A DNA stretch of 25,480 nucleotides from an uncultured Saprospirales bacterium (GTDB lineage: Bacteria > Bacteroidota > Bacteroidia > Chitinophagales > Saprospiraceae). The stretch spans positions 1-25,480 of the forward strand of contig CALAZP010000257.1 in the NCBI GenBank assembly GCA_937926355.1, read 5' to 3'. Shown piece after piece: positions 8,786 to 17,490 of this stretch (position 1 is its first letter; every line of letters starts with the position of its first letter). The position numbers and the translations under genes were made by a program. The notes beneath the pieces are model-generated. The model was not told the origin of the DNA, did no database searches, and saw only the letters and a program-made list of their open reading frames with translations.

Positions 8786-10900
8786 TTAATTCTGAATGCT
8801 CACTAAATCTTTTAAAATATTCAAGGATTCAGCAATATACACATCTCCTTTAATCGCTTTTATCCATTCTTCATTTCTAGCTTTTTTGGACTCATCAGAT
8901 TCGATTAAGGTCAAATCGCTAGGTATATTATAAATATTCTCAATGAAGACCGCTTCAAAAGACTTTTTAAAAGCTTCAGCTTTTTCTCTTCTATCTTTTT
9001 CGTATTGTTTTAATTTTTCCAAATCAAGAGGAAAAACGGATGCTTCTTCTTGTGTTTTAAGCCAAGTTGCATTGGTTAAAATATCTTTGAATACTGGATG
9101 ATTAGTAATTCTTTCGTTTGATTTTTTAATAACAAGTTCTTTATTATCAAGAGTATAGACTGATTGATTGAAAGGCACAGGGTCAATTTCGCTCCAATTC
9201 ATGGCAAATTCGTCTTCTCTTTCACCAGTTTCAATATAATGGTAACTATCTGGTAAAATGATATCTGGCGTTACTCCTTTAAGTTGAACAGACCCACCAT
9301 TAATTCTATAAAATTTTTGGGTAGTTAATTTAATTGCGCCTAAAGGTTTAATTTCTTCATTACCGCGCATAGACCGATCTAAATCGTAAGGTCTTTGTAC
9401 GGTTCCCTTACCAAATGTAGATTTACTACCTACAATGATTGCTCTATTATAATCTTGAAGAGCTGCAGTAAGAATTTCAGAAGCAGAAGCACTTCCTGTA
9501 TTGACCATAACTACAAGAGGACCGTCATAAGCTACGGAAGGATCTTTATCCTCTATGATTTCGGCCTCACCTCTTTTATTTTTTACTTGAACAATTGGCC
9601 CCTTTTCAATAAATAAACCAGACATATCAACTACTTCATATAATGCGCCTCCTCCATTATACCTAAGATCTAGTATAATACCGTTGACATTAGCAGCCTT
9701 TAGCTTTTCAATTTCATTTTCAACGTCATCAGAACAAAATCTTCCGTTTCTATCATTGAAATCAGCATAAAAGCTAGGTAAATAGATATAACCATATTGT
9801 TCACCATTCTGCTCGCCCTCTAGAATTAAAGATTTAGCAAAAGTTTCTTCTAATTCAACAACGTCCCTGACAATTGGAATCTCTAGAATATCGCCACTTA
9901 CTTTCTTTACCGTAAGCGTTACTTTAGTTCCCTTTGGTCCTCTTATTAATTGAACCACATCGTCAAGAACCATTCCAGCGATATCTTTAGCTTCCGTACT
10001 GTCCTCCTGTTGAACTTTTAGTACGACATCATTTTTTTCTAAATCCTTTTGCCTCCAGGCAGCTCCTCCAACAATTATTTCTGCCACTTTAGTGGTTTCT
10101 CCATCAGAAGACAATCGGGCACCAATACCTTCAAATTTACCAGACATTCTGATATTAAACTGTTCTTTATCGAAGGGTTTCATGTAGGTGGAGTGCGGAT
10201 CGAAAATATTAGTTATACAATTTAAGTAAAGACTCAATCGATCTTCTCTCCTAATTTTTTGGATTCTTGTGAAATAGCCATCAAATACTTCTTGAACTTT
10301 ACTTCTGCTATCTTGCTCTAATGAATCGAGATTACTTATTAGGCTATCTCGAGTTTTTTCTTCCAGACGAAGCAATACTTGATATTGCAGGTAGTCTTTC
10401 CAAAACGCTTTTAGTTCGATATCATCTTTAGCATATCCTCTTTTATCTGGATCTAATTCTATTTCTTTCTCCTGATCTAACGGAATTGGACTTTCCAAGA
10501 TTTCTTCTGAAAAAGCTTTTGCTTTTTCTATTCCCTTTTCAAGTAAATCTGATGATAAATCAAAAAATTCGAAAGTGCCTTGACCTGCTTGATCATCTAA
10601 TTGATTTTTATAAACCTCTAATCGGGCAATATCTTCTTGGTTTAAGAATCTTCTGCTTCCATCTAATCGTTCTAAATATAAATGATATAAATCTGCTGAA
10701 AAATTATCGTCTATGGATTTAGGTTGGTAATGCAATTGAGAAAGGTAACTTAATATGGCACGAATTAATACGGCTTCTTTATCTATCTCTTGAGGTCTCG
10801 GTATAAACGCATAAAGGACAAAAGCAAAAGTTACTACAGAAAAAAATATAGGTCTTCCGTATCTCATAATCGATTTTTTTATTCCTAAATTATTGGACAT
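8786..10900 (-). CDS. Membrane-anchored tail-specific protease (S41, Prc/Tsp-like)
   Basis: A 704-residue carboxy-terminal processing protease. An N-terminal membrane segment (IFFSVVTFAFVLYAFIP) anchors it in the periplasm. A helical N-terminal domain follows, then a PDZ domain (GIGARLSSDGETTKV, about residues 250-340) and the S41 catalytic domain with the nucleophile Ser in NTGSASASEI and the general-base Lys in STFGKGTVQ. A Prc-type C-terminal helical region completes it. Such proteases degrade or trim envelope proteins, including peptidoglycan hydrolases in E. coli. I chose the ATG at 10900; a longer TTG frame from 10966 adds 22 unsupported residues across a likely promoter and leader. It precedes uup by six bases. 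Confidence 0.93.
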   Translation of the reverse strand: MSNNLGIKKSIMRYGRPIFFSVVTFAFVLYAFIPRPQEIDKEAVLIRAILSYLSQLHYQPKSIDDNFSADLYHLYLERLDGSRRFLNQEDIARLEVYKNQLDDQAGQGTFEFFDLSSDLLEKGIEKAKAFSEEILESPIPLDQEKEIELDPDKRGYAKDDIELKAFWKDYLQYQVLLRLEEKTRDSLISNLDSLEQDSRSKVQEVFDGYFTRIQKIRREDRLSLYLNCITNIFDPHSTYMKPFDKEQFNIRMSGKFEGIGARLSSDGETTKVAEIIVGGAAWRQKDLEKNDVVLKVQQEDSTEAKDIAGMVLDDVVQLIRGPKGTKVTLTVKKVSGDILEIPIVRDVVELEETFAKSLILEGEQNGEQYGYIYLPSFYADFNDRNGRFCSDDVENEIEKLKAANVNGIILDLRYNGGGALYEVVDMSGLFIEKGPIVQVKNKRGEAEIIEDKDPSVAYDGPLVVMVNTGSASASEILTAALQDYNRAIIVGSKSTFGKGTVQRPYDLDRSMRGNEEIKPLGAIKLTTQKFYRINGGSVQLKGVTPDIILPDSYHYIETGEREDEFAMNWSEIDPVPFNQSVYTLDNKELVIKKSNERITNHPVFKDILTNATWLKTQEEASVFPLDLEKLKQYEKDRREKAEAFKKSFEAVFIENIYNIPSDLTLIESDESKKARNEEWIKAIKGDVYIAESLNILKDLVSIQN

Positions 10901-11001
10901 TCTAATAAGGCTTTTTTTTAAGCCAAATAAATATAATGGCTTTTTGAGGAAATATGTTTGAATCAAAATAATTATAAAACCACTTTAACCTATTGCTAAC
11001 A

Positions 11002-11032
11002 AAAAAAGGGCCACAAATTGCAGCCCTTTTTT
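11002..11032 (-). terminator. Rho-independent terminator of hppA
   Basis: The arm AAAAAAGGGC (11002-11011) pairs with GCCCTTTTTT (11023-11032) around an 11-base loop. On the minus strand it lies 17 bases after the hppA stop, and the paired T run forms the tail. The A/T flanks are symmetric, so it could also stop transcription entering from the left. Confidence 0.85.
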
Positions 11033-11048
11033 AATATTTTTTTTTCAA

Positions 11049-13208
11049 TTAAAGTAAAGGGGCGATAACAAGTGCCACCACTGACATTAATTTGAGTAAT
11101 ATGTTAAGAGCAGGCCCTGAAGTATCCTTAAACGGATCTCCAACTGTATCTCCAACAACTGCTGCTTTATGAGGCTCTGAACCTTTATAATATTTTTCTC
11201 CTTGGATGTCAACTCCTTCTTCAAACATTTTTTTGGCATTGTCCCATGCACCTCCAGCATTAGATTGGAAAATGGCCATTAGAACGCCAGTTACGGTTAC
11301 TCCTGCTAATAATCCACCTAACATTTCTGCGCCTCCGGCAAAACCAGTAACTACTGGAGAAGCTACAGCGACTAAACCTGGAATAACCATTTCTCTGATA
11401 GAGGCTTTTGTAGAAATCTCTACACATTTACTGTACTCTGCCTTGCCATCTGCGGCCCTGAAAGTATCCTGGTCTTCGGTTGACCAATCTTTCATTTCTG
11501 AACCTTCATTCTTACGCATCACATTAAGCGCTGCAGTTAATTCAGGAATAGATTTAAATTGTCTTCTGACCTCTTGGATCATATCCATAGCTGCTCTACC
11601 AACTGCTCCCATCGCTAAGGAAGAGAATAAAAAGGGCAACATACCACCTAATAACAATCCAGCCATTACTTGTGGATTTGCAATATTAATAGTATCTATT
11701 CCCGCTGCAGTCATGAATGCTGCAAATAGGGCCAAGGCTGTAAGCGCAGCTGAGCCAATGGCAAAACCTTTTCCAATCGCTGCAGTAGTATTTCCAACAG
11801 CATCTAACTTATCTGTTCTTTGTCTAACTTCTTTGTCTAATTCTGCCATTTCAGCGATTCCTCCTGCATTATCGGAAATAGGACCATAAGCATCCACGGC
11901 AAGTTGGATACCAGTATTGGAAAGCATTCCAACTGCTGCAATAGCAATCCCGTATAATCCAGCCATTTCATATGCGCCAATTATCGCAGCAGCAAGAATT
12001 ACAATGGGTATAGCAGTTGATTGCATGCCTACACCTAAACCTGCTATAATATTAGTAGCTGAACCAGTAATAGACTGATTTACAATTCCCTGAACGGGTT
12101 TAGTTCCCGTACCTGTATAAAATTCCGTGATAAGACCGATGATTAGACCGGCGGCAAGCCCAAATACCACAGAGAGAATGACTCCTGTTGAGGAGTATTC
12201 AGTTCCAGCGGATGACCAAACATCAGGCAGCATCCACTTGGCAATAAAAATGGTGGCTGCAAGCATAATGGCAGCAGAAATAAATTCACCAGTGTTGAGG
12301 GCTTTTTGTGGATCTCCTCCTTCTTTTACTTTTACAAAGAAAGTTCCTAAAATGGAGGTGATTATGCCCACTCCAGCCAAAATTAAGGGTAACAAAACAG
12401 CATTTAGACCGGAAAATGCATTGTCCTCAGCAAAACCAGTTACCCCAATAAAGGTGGCACCCAAGACCATTGTTCCAATTATAGATCCAACATAAGATTC
12501 GAATAAGTCAGCTCCCATTCCGGCAACGTCTCCAACATTGTCACCAACATTGTCAGCAATTGTTGCTGGGTTGAGAGGATGATCTTCTGGAATTCCTGCT
12601 TCCACTTTACCAACTAAGTCTGCTCCTACATCTGCTGCTTTGGTGTAAATACCACCTCCAACTCTTGCAAATAAAGCTATAGATGATGCTCCAAAAGAAA
12701 AACCAGTAATTACCGTAATTACTTTATTAACATCCCATCCCATATTAGAATAGATAAAAAACAAACTACCTAAGCCAAGTACACCTAATCCAACCACCCC
12801 AAGTCCCATTACTGATCCTCCTGCAAAAGCTACTTCCAATGCTTTACCTAAACTGGTTCTGGCGGCACTGGTTGTTCTTACATTAGCTTTAGTGGCTACT
12901 TTCATACCAATATAGCCAGCTAATGCGGAACAAATTGCTCCGATTATAAATGATAAGGCTACCAAAGGAGAGGAACCTTCAGATTGCCCACTAAAGAATA
13001 ATAAAACAGCAACTGCTAATACAAAAATGGATAAAATCCGGTATTCTGCCTTTAGAAAAGCCATTGCACCTTCAGAAATATTTTTGGCAATGGTCTCCAT
13101 TCTTGCATTTCCTGCATCTTGTTTAGTTACCCAGGAAGATTTCCAAAAGGTAAATAATAATGCAATCACTCCGAAAACCGGAATAACGATGATTAAAGTT
13201 TGAGCCAT
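11049..13208 (-). CDS. hppA: K+-dependent membrane pyrophosphatase (Na+ or H+ pump)
   Basis: A 719-residue, about 16-helix integral membrane protein that couples hydrolysis of pyrophosphate to ion export. The substrate site is seen as DVGADLVGKVEAG (193-205) and NPATIADNVGDNVGD (213-227). GNTTAAIG places Ala at residue 476 and Gly at 479, the pattern of K+-dependent enzymes; K+-independent ones have Lys and Thr. Glu237 in ADLFESYVG sits where Na+-pumping enzymes carry their gate glutamate, while plant-type H+ pumps have it shifted. Na+ or mixed Na+/H+ transport is therefore the better guess, though not proven. It is a single-gene unit with its own terminator and a likely own promoter. Confidence 0.97.
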   Translation of the reverse strand: MAQTLIIVIPVFGVIALLFTFWKSSWVTKQDAGNARMETIAKNISEGAMAFLKAEYRILSIFVLAVAVLLFFSGQSEGSSPLVALSFIIGAICSALAGYIGMKVATKANVRTTSAARTSLGKALEVAFAGGSVMGLGVVGLGVLGLGSLFFIYSNMGWDVNKVITVITGFSFGASSIALFARVGGGIYTKAADVGADLVGKVEAGIPEDHPLNPATIADNVGDNVGDVAGMGADLFESYVGSIIGTMVLGATFIGVTGFAEDNAFSGLNAVLLPLILAGVGIITSILGTFFVKVKEGGDPQKALNTGEFISAAIMLAATIFIAKWMLPDVWSSAGTEYSSTGVILSVVFGLAAGLIIGLITEFYTGTGTKPVQGIVNQSITGSATNIIAGLGVGMQSTAIPIVILAAAIIGAYEMAGLYGIAIAAVGMLSNTGIQLAVDAYGPISDNAGGIAEMAELDKEVRQRTDKLDAVGNTTAAIGKGFAIGSAALTALALFAAFMTAAGIDTINIANPQVMAGLLLGGMLPFLFSSLAMGAVGRAAMDMIQEVRRQFKSIPELTAALNVMRKNEGSEMKDWSTEDQDTFRAADGKAEYSKCVEISTKASIREMVIPGLVAVASPVVTGFAGGAEMLGGLLAGVTVTGVLMAIFQSNAGGAWDNAKKMFEEGVDIQGEKYYKGSEPHKAAVVGDTVGDPFKDTSGPALNILLKLMSVVALVIAPLL

Positions 13209-13244
13209 AGTACGTTATTTGTTATAAAATTTTTAATTGACGGG

Positions 13245-13252
13245 CAAAAATA
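13245..13252 (-). promoter_or_regulatory. -7 element for hppA
   Basis: The minus strand reads TATTTTTG, which fits TAnnTTTG, 37 bases upstream of the hppA ATG. No clear -33 element is seen. A short hairpin abuts it on the upstream side. Confidence 0.45.
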
Positions 13253-13268
13253 CACCATTTTTCTGGTG
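13253..13268 (-). terminator. Possible weak terminator after the zinc-ribbon gene
   Basis: CACCA (13264-13268 on the minus strand) can pair with TGGTG (13253-13257) around GAAAAA, followed by TATTTTTG. It lies eight bases after the stop of the zinc-ribbon gene. Five pairs make a weak stem, and its tail is the same sequence as the putative hppA -7 element. It may instead be an operator, or chance. Confidence 0.3.
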
Positions 13269-13275
13269 AAAATAG

Positions 13276-14025
13276 TTATCCAACTGCTTCTTCCTTGGTT
13301 AGAATATCTTCATCTACAAGGATTCTTCCGCAGTGTTCGCATACGATGATATTTTTTCTCATCGCAATTTCTAATTGAAGCTGTGGAGGTATTTTATTGA
13401 AACATCCACCACAAGAGTTTCTTTCTACGGTTACAACCGCTAAACCATTGCGATAAGACGATCTGGTTTTGTCGTAAGCTTTTAACAGTCTATCTTCAAC
13501 TTTTTTCCTTGCTTTTTCAGAAGCTTTGACCAATTTTTCTTCGTCCTTTTCCGTCTTAGCTATTATTTCTTTGAGCTCTTCCTTTTTAGTGACCAGATTG
13601 TCTTCATTCTTCTTTTTGATCTCCTTATTATTGTCAAGGCTTTTTTTAATTTGTTCTATTTCCTCCCCAAACTTCTTAATTTTTTTTTCGGAAAGCTGGA
13701 TTTCTAACTCCTGCATTTGTAACTCCTTAGTTAGGGCTTCAAATTCCCGATTGTTCTTTACATTGTCTAATTGAGTCTTGTATTTGGCTATAAGAGTTTC
13801 GGATTCATTGATGAGCCTTTTCTGCTCAAGAATTTCATCGTTTTTATCATCAAGATGTGCCTGTAATTTTCCGATTCGGGTATCCAATCCGGCAATGGCA
13901 TCTTCCAAATCCGTTACTTCAACGGGTAATTCTCCTTTTAAAACAGCAATTTCATCTATCTGAGAGTCAATTTGTTGTAATTGGTATAGTTGTTTTAGTT
14001 TTTCTGCGATAGTTGTTTCCGCCAT
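13276..14025 (-). CDS. Zinc-ribbon coiled-coil protein (C4-type, DUF164/CdsZ-like)
   Basis: A 249-residue protein. Residues 1-190 are a long, highly charged coiled coil (an antiparallel hairpin in known relatives). The C-terminus is a four-cysteine zinc ribbon with CGGC and CEHC about 26 residues apart. This architecture belongs to the zf-RING_7 family, which is widespread; members include CdsZ-like proteins described as protein-trafficking or chaperone-type factors in chlamydiae. The general role is not settled. It begins nine bases after the nif3-like gene, a pairing found in many bacteria, and is the last gene of a four-gene run. Confidence 0.88.
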   Translation of the reverse strand: MAETTIAEKLKQLYQLQQIDSQIDEIAVLKGELPVEVTDLEDAIAGLDTRIGKLQAHLDDKNDEILEQKRLINESETLIAKYKTQLDNVKNNREFEALTKELQMQELEIQLSEKKIKKFGEEIEQIKKSLDNNKEIKKKNEDNLVTKKEELKEIIAKTEKDEEKLVKASEKARKKVEDRLLKAYDKTRSSYRNGLAVVTVERNSCGGCFNKIPPQLQLEIAMRKNIIVCEHCGRILVDEDILTKEEAVG

Positions 14026-14034
14026 GATGGTTAG

Positions 14035-14847
14035 TTATGCTTTAAAAAAATATTGAACTGGGTTGGTATTTATTTTCGTGGAATAAACTGCAAAATTATT
14101 AAATTTCCTCGATAATATTTCATGTAACAATTCTATAGTAAATTGTTCGGATTCATAGTGTCCAATATCTGCAATGATAATTTCATTATCTGCATCGAAA
14201 AATTGATGGTATTTGTAATCAGAAGTCACAAAAATATCAGCGTCCTTTTTTAGCGCCTCTGGAAGTAAAAAGCTACCAGAGCCCCCACAAATGGCCACCC
14301 TACTAATCTTTTCTTGTACAATAGAAGTGTGGCGTATCAAAGGAGTCTGCATCTTTTGTTGTAAGAATTCAAGAAAAGTATTTGTTTCCATTGGCACACT
14401 AAGGTTGCCAACTATTCCAGCACCAAAAGAATTGGAATCATAATCACCCGAAAGTGGAGTAAGTGCTTCTAGTTCTTTTAGGTTTAATTTTTTGGCAATC
14501 TTGGTATTTACCCCATCAATTAGATAATTATCTAAATTGGTGTGTATCGCGTAAATATGGAGATTGTTTTTTATCGCTTTCGCTACAATTCGCTGGGTAT
14601 AGTTTTGATTAGTCAGTCTTTTTAGTGGGCTAAAAATAATAGGGTGATGACAGACAATGGTATTTACATTAAGTGCCAAGGCTTCTTGAATGACTTTTTC
14701 GGTGCAATCCAAACAGATTAAGATTCCGGTAATGATATCATTTTGGCTACCAACCAATAGCCCCGAATTATCGTAAGATTCCTGAATGGACAAAGGGACC
14801 ATTTCTTCTAAATAAAGACACAAATCTCTAATGGATTGGTTACTCAT
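14035..14847 (-). CDS. Nif3-like dinuclear metal centre protein, short form
   Basis: A 270-residue NIF3/YbgI-family protein. Metal-ligand motifs are visible: VCHHPIIFSPLK (two His), AIHTNLDNYLIDGVN (His and Asp) and, near the C-terminus, DIGHYESEQFT (His and Glu). Relatives form hexameric toroids with two metal ions per subunit, and some act as GTP cyclohydrolase-like or hydrolytic enzymes; the physiological role is uncertain. Many Bacteroidota homologues are about 365 residues because of a PII-like insertion in the middle. Here the sequence passes from LEALTPL straight to FGAGIVGNL, so that domain is absent. It lies 11 bases after rfaE2 and 9 before the zinc-ribbon gene. Confidence 0.9.
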   Translation of the reverse strand: MSNQSIRDLCLYLEEMVPLSIQESYDNSGLLVGSQNDIITGILICLDCTEKVIQEALALNVNTIVCHHPIIFSPLKRLTNQNYTQRIVAKAIKNNLHIYAIHTNLDNYLIDGVNTKIAKKLNLKELEALTPLSGDYDSNSFGAGIVGNLSVPMETNTFLEFLQQKMQTPLIRHTSIVQEKISRVAICGGSGSFLLPEALKKDADIFVTSDYKYHQFFDADNEIIIADIGHYESEQFTIELLHEILSRKFNNFAVYSTKINTNPVQYFFKA

Positions 14848-14858
14848 CTTTAAGGCTA

Positions 14859-15350
14859 TTAACTATTTTTAATTTTAGTTTCTATTGAAGTAGTGGAATA
14901 TCCTTTGACAAATGGAAGTGATTGTACCTTGCCTCCATGTTGAAGGACCCAATCCGAACCCACAATTTGCAATGGATTCCAATCACCTCCCTTTACCAAA
15001 ACGTCCGGAGTTACTTGATGGATTAATTTAAGAGGAGTTTCCTCTTCAAAAATTATAACTGCATCTACAAACGATAAGCTTGCTAAAATTAATTTTCTAG
15101 TCATTATATCATTGATAGGCCGGGTGGGACCTTTAAGCCTTTTAACAGAAGAATCACTGTTTAATCCTACCACCAATTTGTCTCCACAATCAGCGGCATC
15201 AGCTAAATAATGAATATGACCAAAATGTAGAATATCAAAACACCCATTGGTAAAAACTACTTTTTTTTTATCGAGTGCCCACTGGTTTCGCGTGTCAACC
15301 AATTGGGCCAGTGACATGATTTTTAATTTGAGGGCGTCAAAATACTTCAC
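14859..15350 (-). CDS. rfaE2: D-glycero-beta-D-manno-heptose 1-phosphate adenylyltransferase
   Basis: A 163-residue nucleotidyltransferase that makes ADP-heptose for the LPS inner core. The active-site motif FTNGCFDILHFGH (HxGH at 42-45) and the C-terminal TSIETKI loop are present. Only the adenylyltransferase half of HldE/RfaE is here, as is usual in Bacteroidota; the kinase half must be encoded elsewhere. I chose GTG at 15350, four bases after the stop of the upstream membrane-protein gene, because the extra residues (KLKIMSLAQL) resemble the lead-in helix of homologues. An ATG at 15317 would give a form 11 residues shorter. Confidence 0.93.
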   Translation of the reverse strand: MKYFDALKLKIMSLAQLVDTRNQWALDKKKVVFTNGCFDILHFGHIHYLADAADCGDKLVVGLNSDSSVKRLKGPTRPINDIMTRKLILASLSFVDAVIIFEEETPLKLIHQVTPDVLVKGGDWNPLQIVGSDWVLQHGGKVQSLPFVKGYSTTSIETKIKNS

Positions 15351-15354
15351 TGAT

Positions 15355-16449
15355 TCAATTTATAGATTTAGAATATTGCTTATTGTAAATTGGTAAAATA
15401 AGTAAACTCAGTAATCCTAAGAAAACATTAGCTCCTATTTGAATGGAGAAAAAAGAGATATTTGCCCAAGAAAAACCATCATCTCCACTAACTCCATACA
15501 TCATTAAAGCTGTTTGGGCAAGAAAATGATAGGTTCCCATTCCACCAGGAGAGGGTATGACAATACCCCAAGACCCAAAAACAAAAACTACTAAGCCGAC
15601 CACCGGTGCTAATTGAGCGGTAGGTGAAAAAGCAAAAAAACAAAAATAGGTCATGGTAAAATACATCAGCCAGATGTTGAAGGTATGAAAAAGAAACCAA
15701 CCTGGATTTTCTAGTTTGGATATAGATAAAATTCCCGATTTGAAGCCTTCAATAAAGGATTTTACCTTAATAATTAGTGAATGGTTTTTCCATCTTTCCG
15801 ATACCCAAAATTGTCTCAATATTACAAATCCAACTATTACGACAATTACCATACCCAACAATACGAAGGAGGTATTTAATTTGCCAGATACATCTACATA
15901 ATTACTAGAAAAAGTCAAAAAGGTGTCGAATTCCAAAAGAACCGCTAACCCTGTAATGAGTAGTATACAAATTACATCCGTAATTCTATCAGTAACAATG
16001 GTGCCGATAGCATTTTCCAAAGGTATTTTTTCATATTGTTGAATAGTCGCCGCCCGCAATACTTCTCCCATTCTTGGAAGGCCTAAATTGGCAAAATAAC
16101 CTATGATTATAGACATAAATAAATTGAGGATTCTAGGAGTATAACCGAGTGGTTTCAATAACATTTTCCAACGCATTGCCCGACTCCAATTACTCAGATT
16201 AAATGCTATCCATACCATCAAAATCCACCAATAATTCGCCGAAGCAAAATCAGATAGTACCTTTTCTAGTAAACTACAATTTTCAGCGGGGATGTTTTTT
16301 TGTGCACATTCTTCTATATAGGCCTTTGATTGATTGAGGTATACCAAATATAAAATCCCTACTCCCGTTCCAAGGAAAACAAAAAACTTCAGCAGGTTTT
16401 TCAAGCTAATCCAAAGGGGATTGTGTATTTTGGACAATAATACCCACAT
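15355..16449 (-). CDS. Flippase-like membrane protein (LPG synthase TM region family)
   Basis: A 364-residue polytopic protein of the UPF0104 / lysylphosphatidylglycerol synthase transmembrane family, with about eight hydrophobic helices. The family's conserved patches are visible: NLGLPRMGEVLRA and GTIVTDRITD. There is no MprF-type soluble aminoacyltransferase domain, so it is not a full LPG synthase. Such stand-alone proteins are thought to move lipids across the membrane, but this is unproven. Next to rfaE2 it may serve envelope lipid or LPS biogenesis. I chose ATG at 16449. A GTG at 16467 would add six residues. Confidence 0.85.
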   Translation of the reverse strand: MWVLLSKIHNPLWISLKNLLKFFVFLGTGVGILYLVYLNQSKAYIEECAQKNIPAENCSLLEKVLSDFASANYWWILMVWIAFNLSNWSRAMRWKMLLKPLGYTPRILNLFMSIIIGYFANLGLPRMGEVLRAATIQQYEKIPLENAIGTIVTDRITDVICILLITGLAVLLEFDTFLTFSSNYVDVSGKLNTSFVLLGMVIVVIVGFVILRQFWVSERWKNHSLIIKVKSFIEGFKSGILSISKLENPGWFLFHTFNIWLMYFTMTYFCFFAFSPTAQLAPVVGLVVFVFGSWGIVIPSPGGMGTYHFLAQTALMMYGVSGDDGFSWANISFFSIQIGANVFLGLLSLLILPIYNKQYSKSIN

Positions 16450-16559
16450 AAGAGAGTTTTTTTGCACTTAAAGTTAAAACTAAACTGAAATAGAAAGCAT
16501 TAATAATGGACCTATAAGGTCATAAACCTGCAAAACTAAAATATCTTAGCCTTTTTTCT

Positions 16560-16567
16560 TATATTTG
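16560..16567 (+). promoter_or_regulatory. -7 element for the glycogen-synthase-like gene
   Basis: TATATTTG matches TAnnTTTG exactly, 54 bases upstream of the ATG at 16622. A -33 TTG is not obvious at the usual distance. The predicted leader is about 45-50 nt. Confidence 0.5.
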
Positions 16568-16621
16568 CGGACTAAAGTAGAGGGCTATTCACTTTTTCTT
16601 TTTGACAAAGATTAGAAACTT

Positions 16622-17440
16622 ATGAGTAAGAACAGAGTACTTATCGTTACTCAGGAAATGCAGCCTTACACCGCCCTGAATGAGATATCTGAAATTGCCA
16701 GAAAGCTTCCTCAACATATTCAGGAAAATGGAATGGAAATTAGGATCCTTATGCCCAGGTATGGGTTGATTAATGAAAGGCGTCATCGGTTGCACGAGGT
16801 AGTAAGGTTATCGGGGATGAATATCATTGTAGATGATGATGACTATCCTTTAATCATAAAAGTAGCTTCTTTGCCAGAGGCTAGAATGCAAGTTTACTTT
16901 CTCGACAATGAGGATTTTTTTAAGAGAAAGGCCATTTTTGAAGATTCTAAAGGAAAATCATTCAATGATAATGTAGATCGAATGGTTTTCTTCTGTAAAG
17001 GAGTAATGGAAACGGTTAAAAAATTTGGATGGGCTCCGGATATCATTCATTGTCATGGATGGCTAACCAGCTTGGTTCCTTTATATCTTAAAACTGCCTA
17101 CAAGAGCGAACCACTCTTTCAAAAAGTAAAAACGGTTTATTCGGTTTATAATAGTTGTATTGATCCCAAAGTATCAGAATCTTTTAGTGAAAAAGCCATA
17201 ATTAACAACTTGAAAAAAGAAGATTTAGAGGTCTATTTTCAAGGTTCTGAATTAGCGTTACATAAAGGAGCTGGGGCATTTGCGGATGCAATAGTTCAGG
17301 GGAGTGCTACCCTTGATGATTTAGCACAGTTGGGAATGGATTATCCCGACAAACCTCGTTTGCTAAACGAAGGTTCGTTAGATTTATCGAAGTATATGGA
17401 TTTCTATAAATCTTTGTTAGGGGAGGAAGTTTCTGACTAG
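16622..17440 (+). CDS. Glycogen/starch synthase-like protein, N-terminal domain only
   Basis: A 272-residue protein that corresponds to only the N-terminal half (GT5 domain) of glycogen synthase. It opens with a Rossmann-type strand (NRVLIVTQEMQPYT), then IRILMPRYGLINERRHRLHEV and the helix region DIIHCHGWLTSLVPLYLK. The C-terminal GT-B half, which carries the nucleotide-sugar site and catalytic glutamates, is missing. The N-terminal KxGG motif that binds ADP-glucose is replaced by TALNE. The stop is not a recent truncation: the next gene starts 50 bases on, and Bacteroidota commonly carry this short form next to a DUF4270 gene. It is therefore unlikely to make glycogen by itself; the true role is unknown. 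Confidence 0.85.
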   Translation: MSKNRVLIVTQEMQPYTALNEISEIARKLPQHIQENGMEIRILMPRYGLINERRHRLHEVVRLSGMNIIVDDDDYPLIIKVASLPEARMQVYFLDNEDFFKRKAIFEDSKGKSFNDNVDRMVFFCKGVMETVKKFGWAPDIIHCHGWLTSLVPLYLKTAYKSEPLFQKVKTVYSVYNSCIDPKVSESFSEKAIINNLKKEDLEVYFQGSELALHKGAGAFADAIVQGSATLDDLAQLGMDYPDKPRLLNEGSLDLSKYMDFYKSLLGEEVSD

Positions 17441-17490
17441 TTTATTTTCCTTTTATTTGCATTAATTTTTAATTTTTCGGAAGAGCAAAT

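Noticed and set aside
11206..11889. 227-codon open frame on the + strand opposite hppA
   Set aside because: It lies wholly inside hppA on the other strand, has low-complexity Ala/Pro/Ser-rich composition and resembles no family; it is a shadow of a strongly conserved gene.
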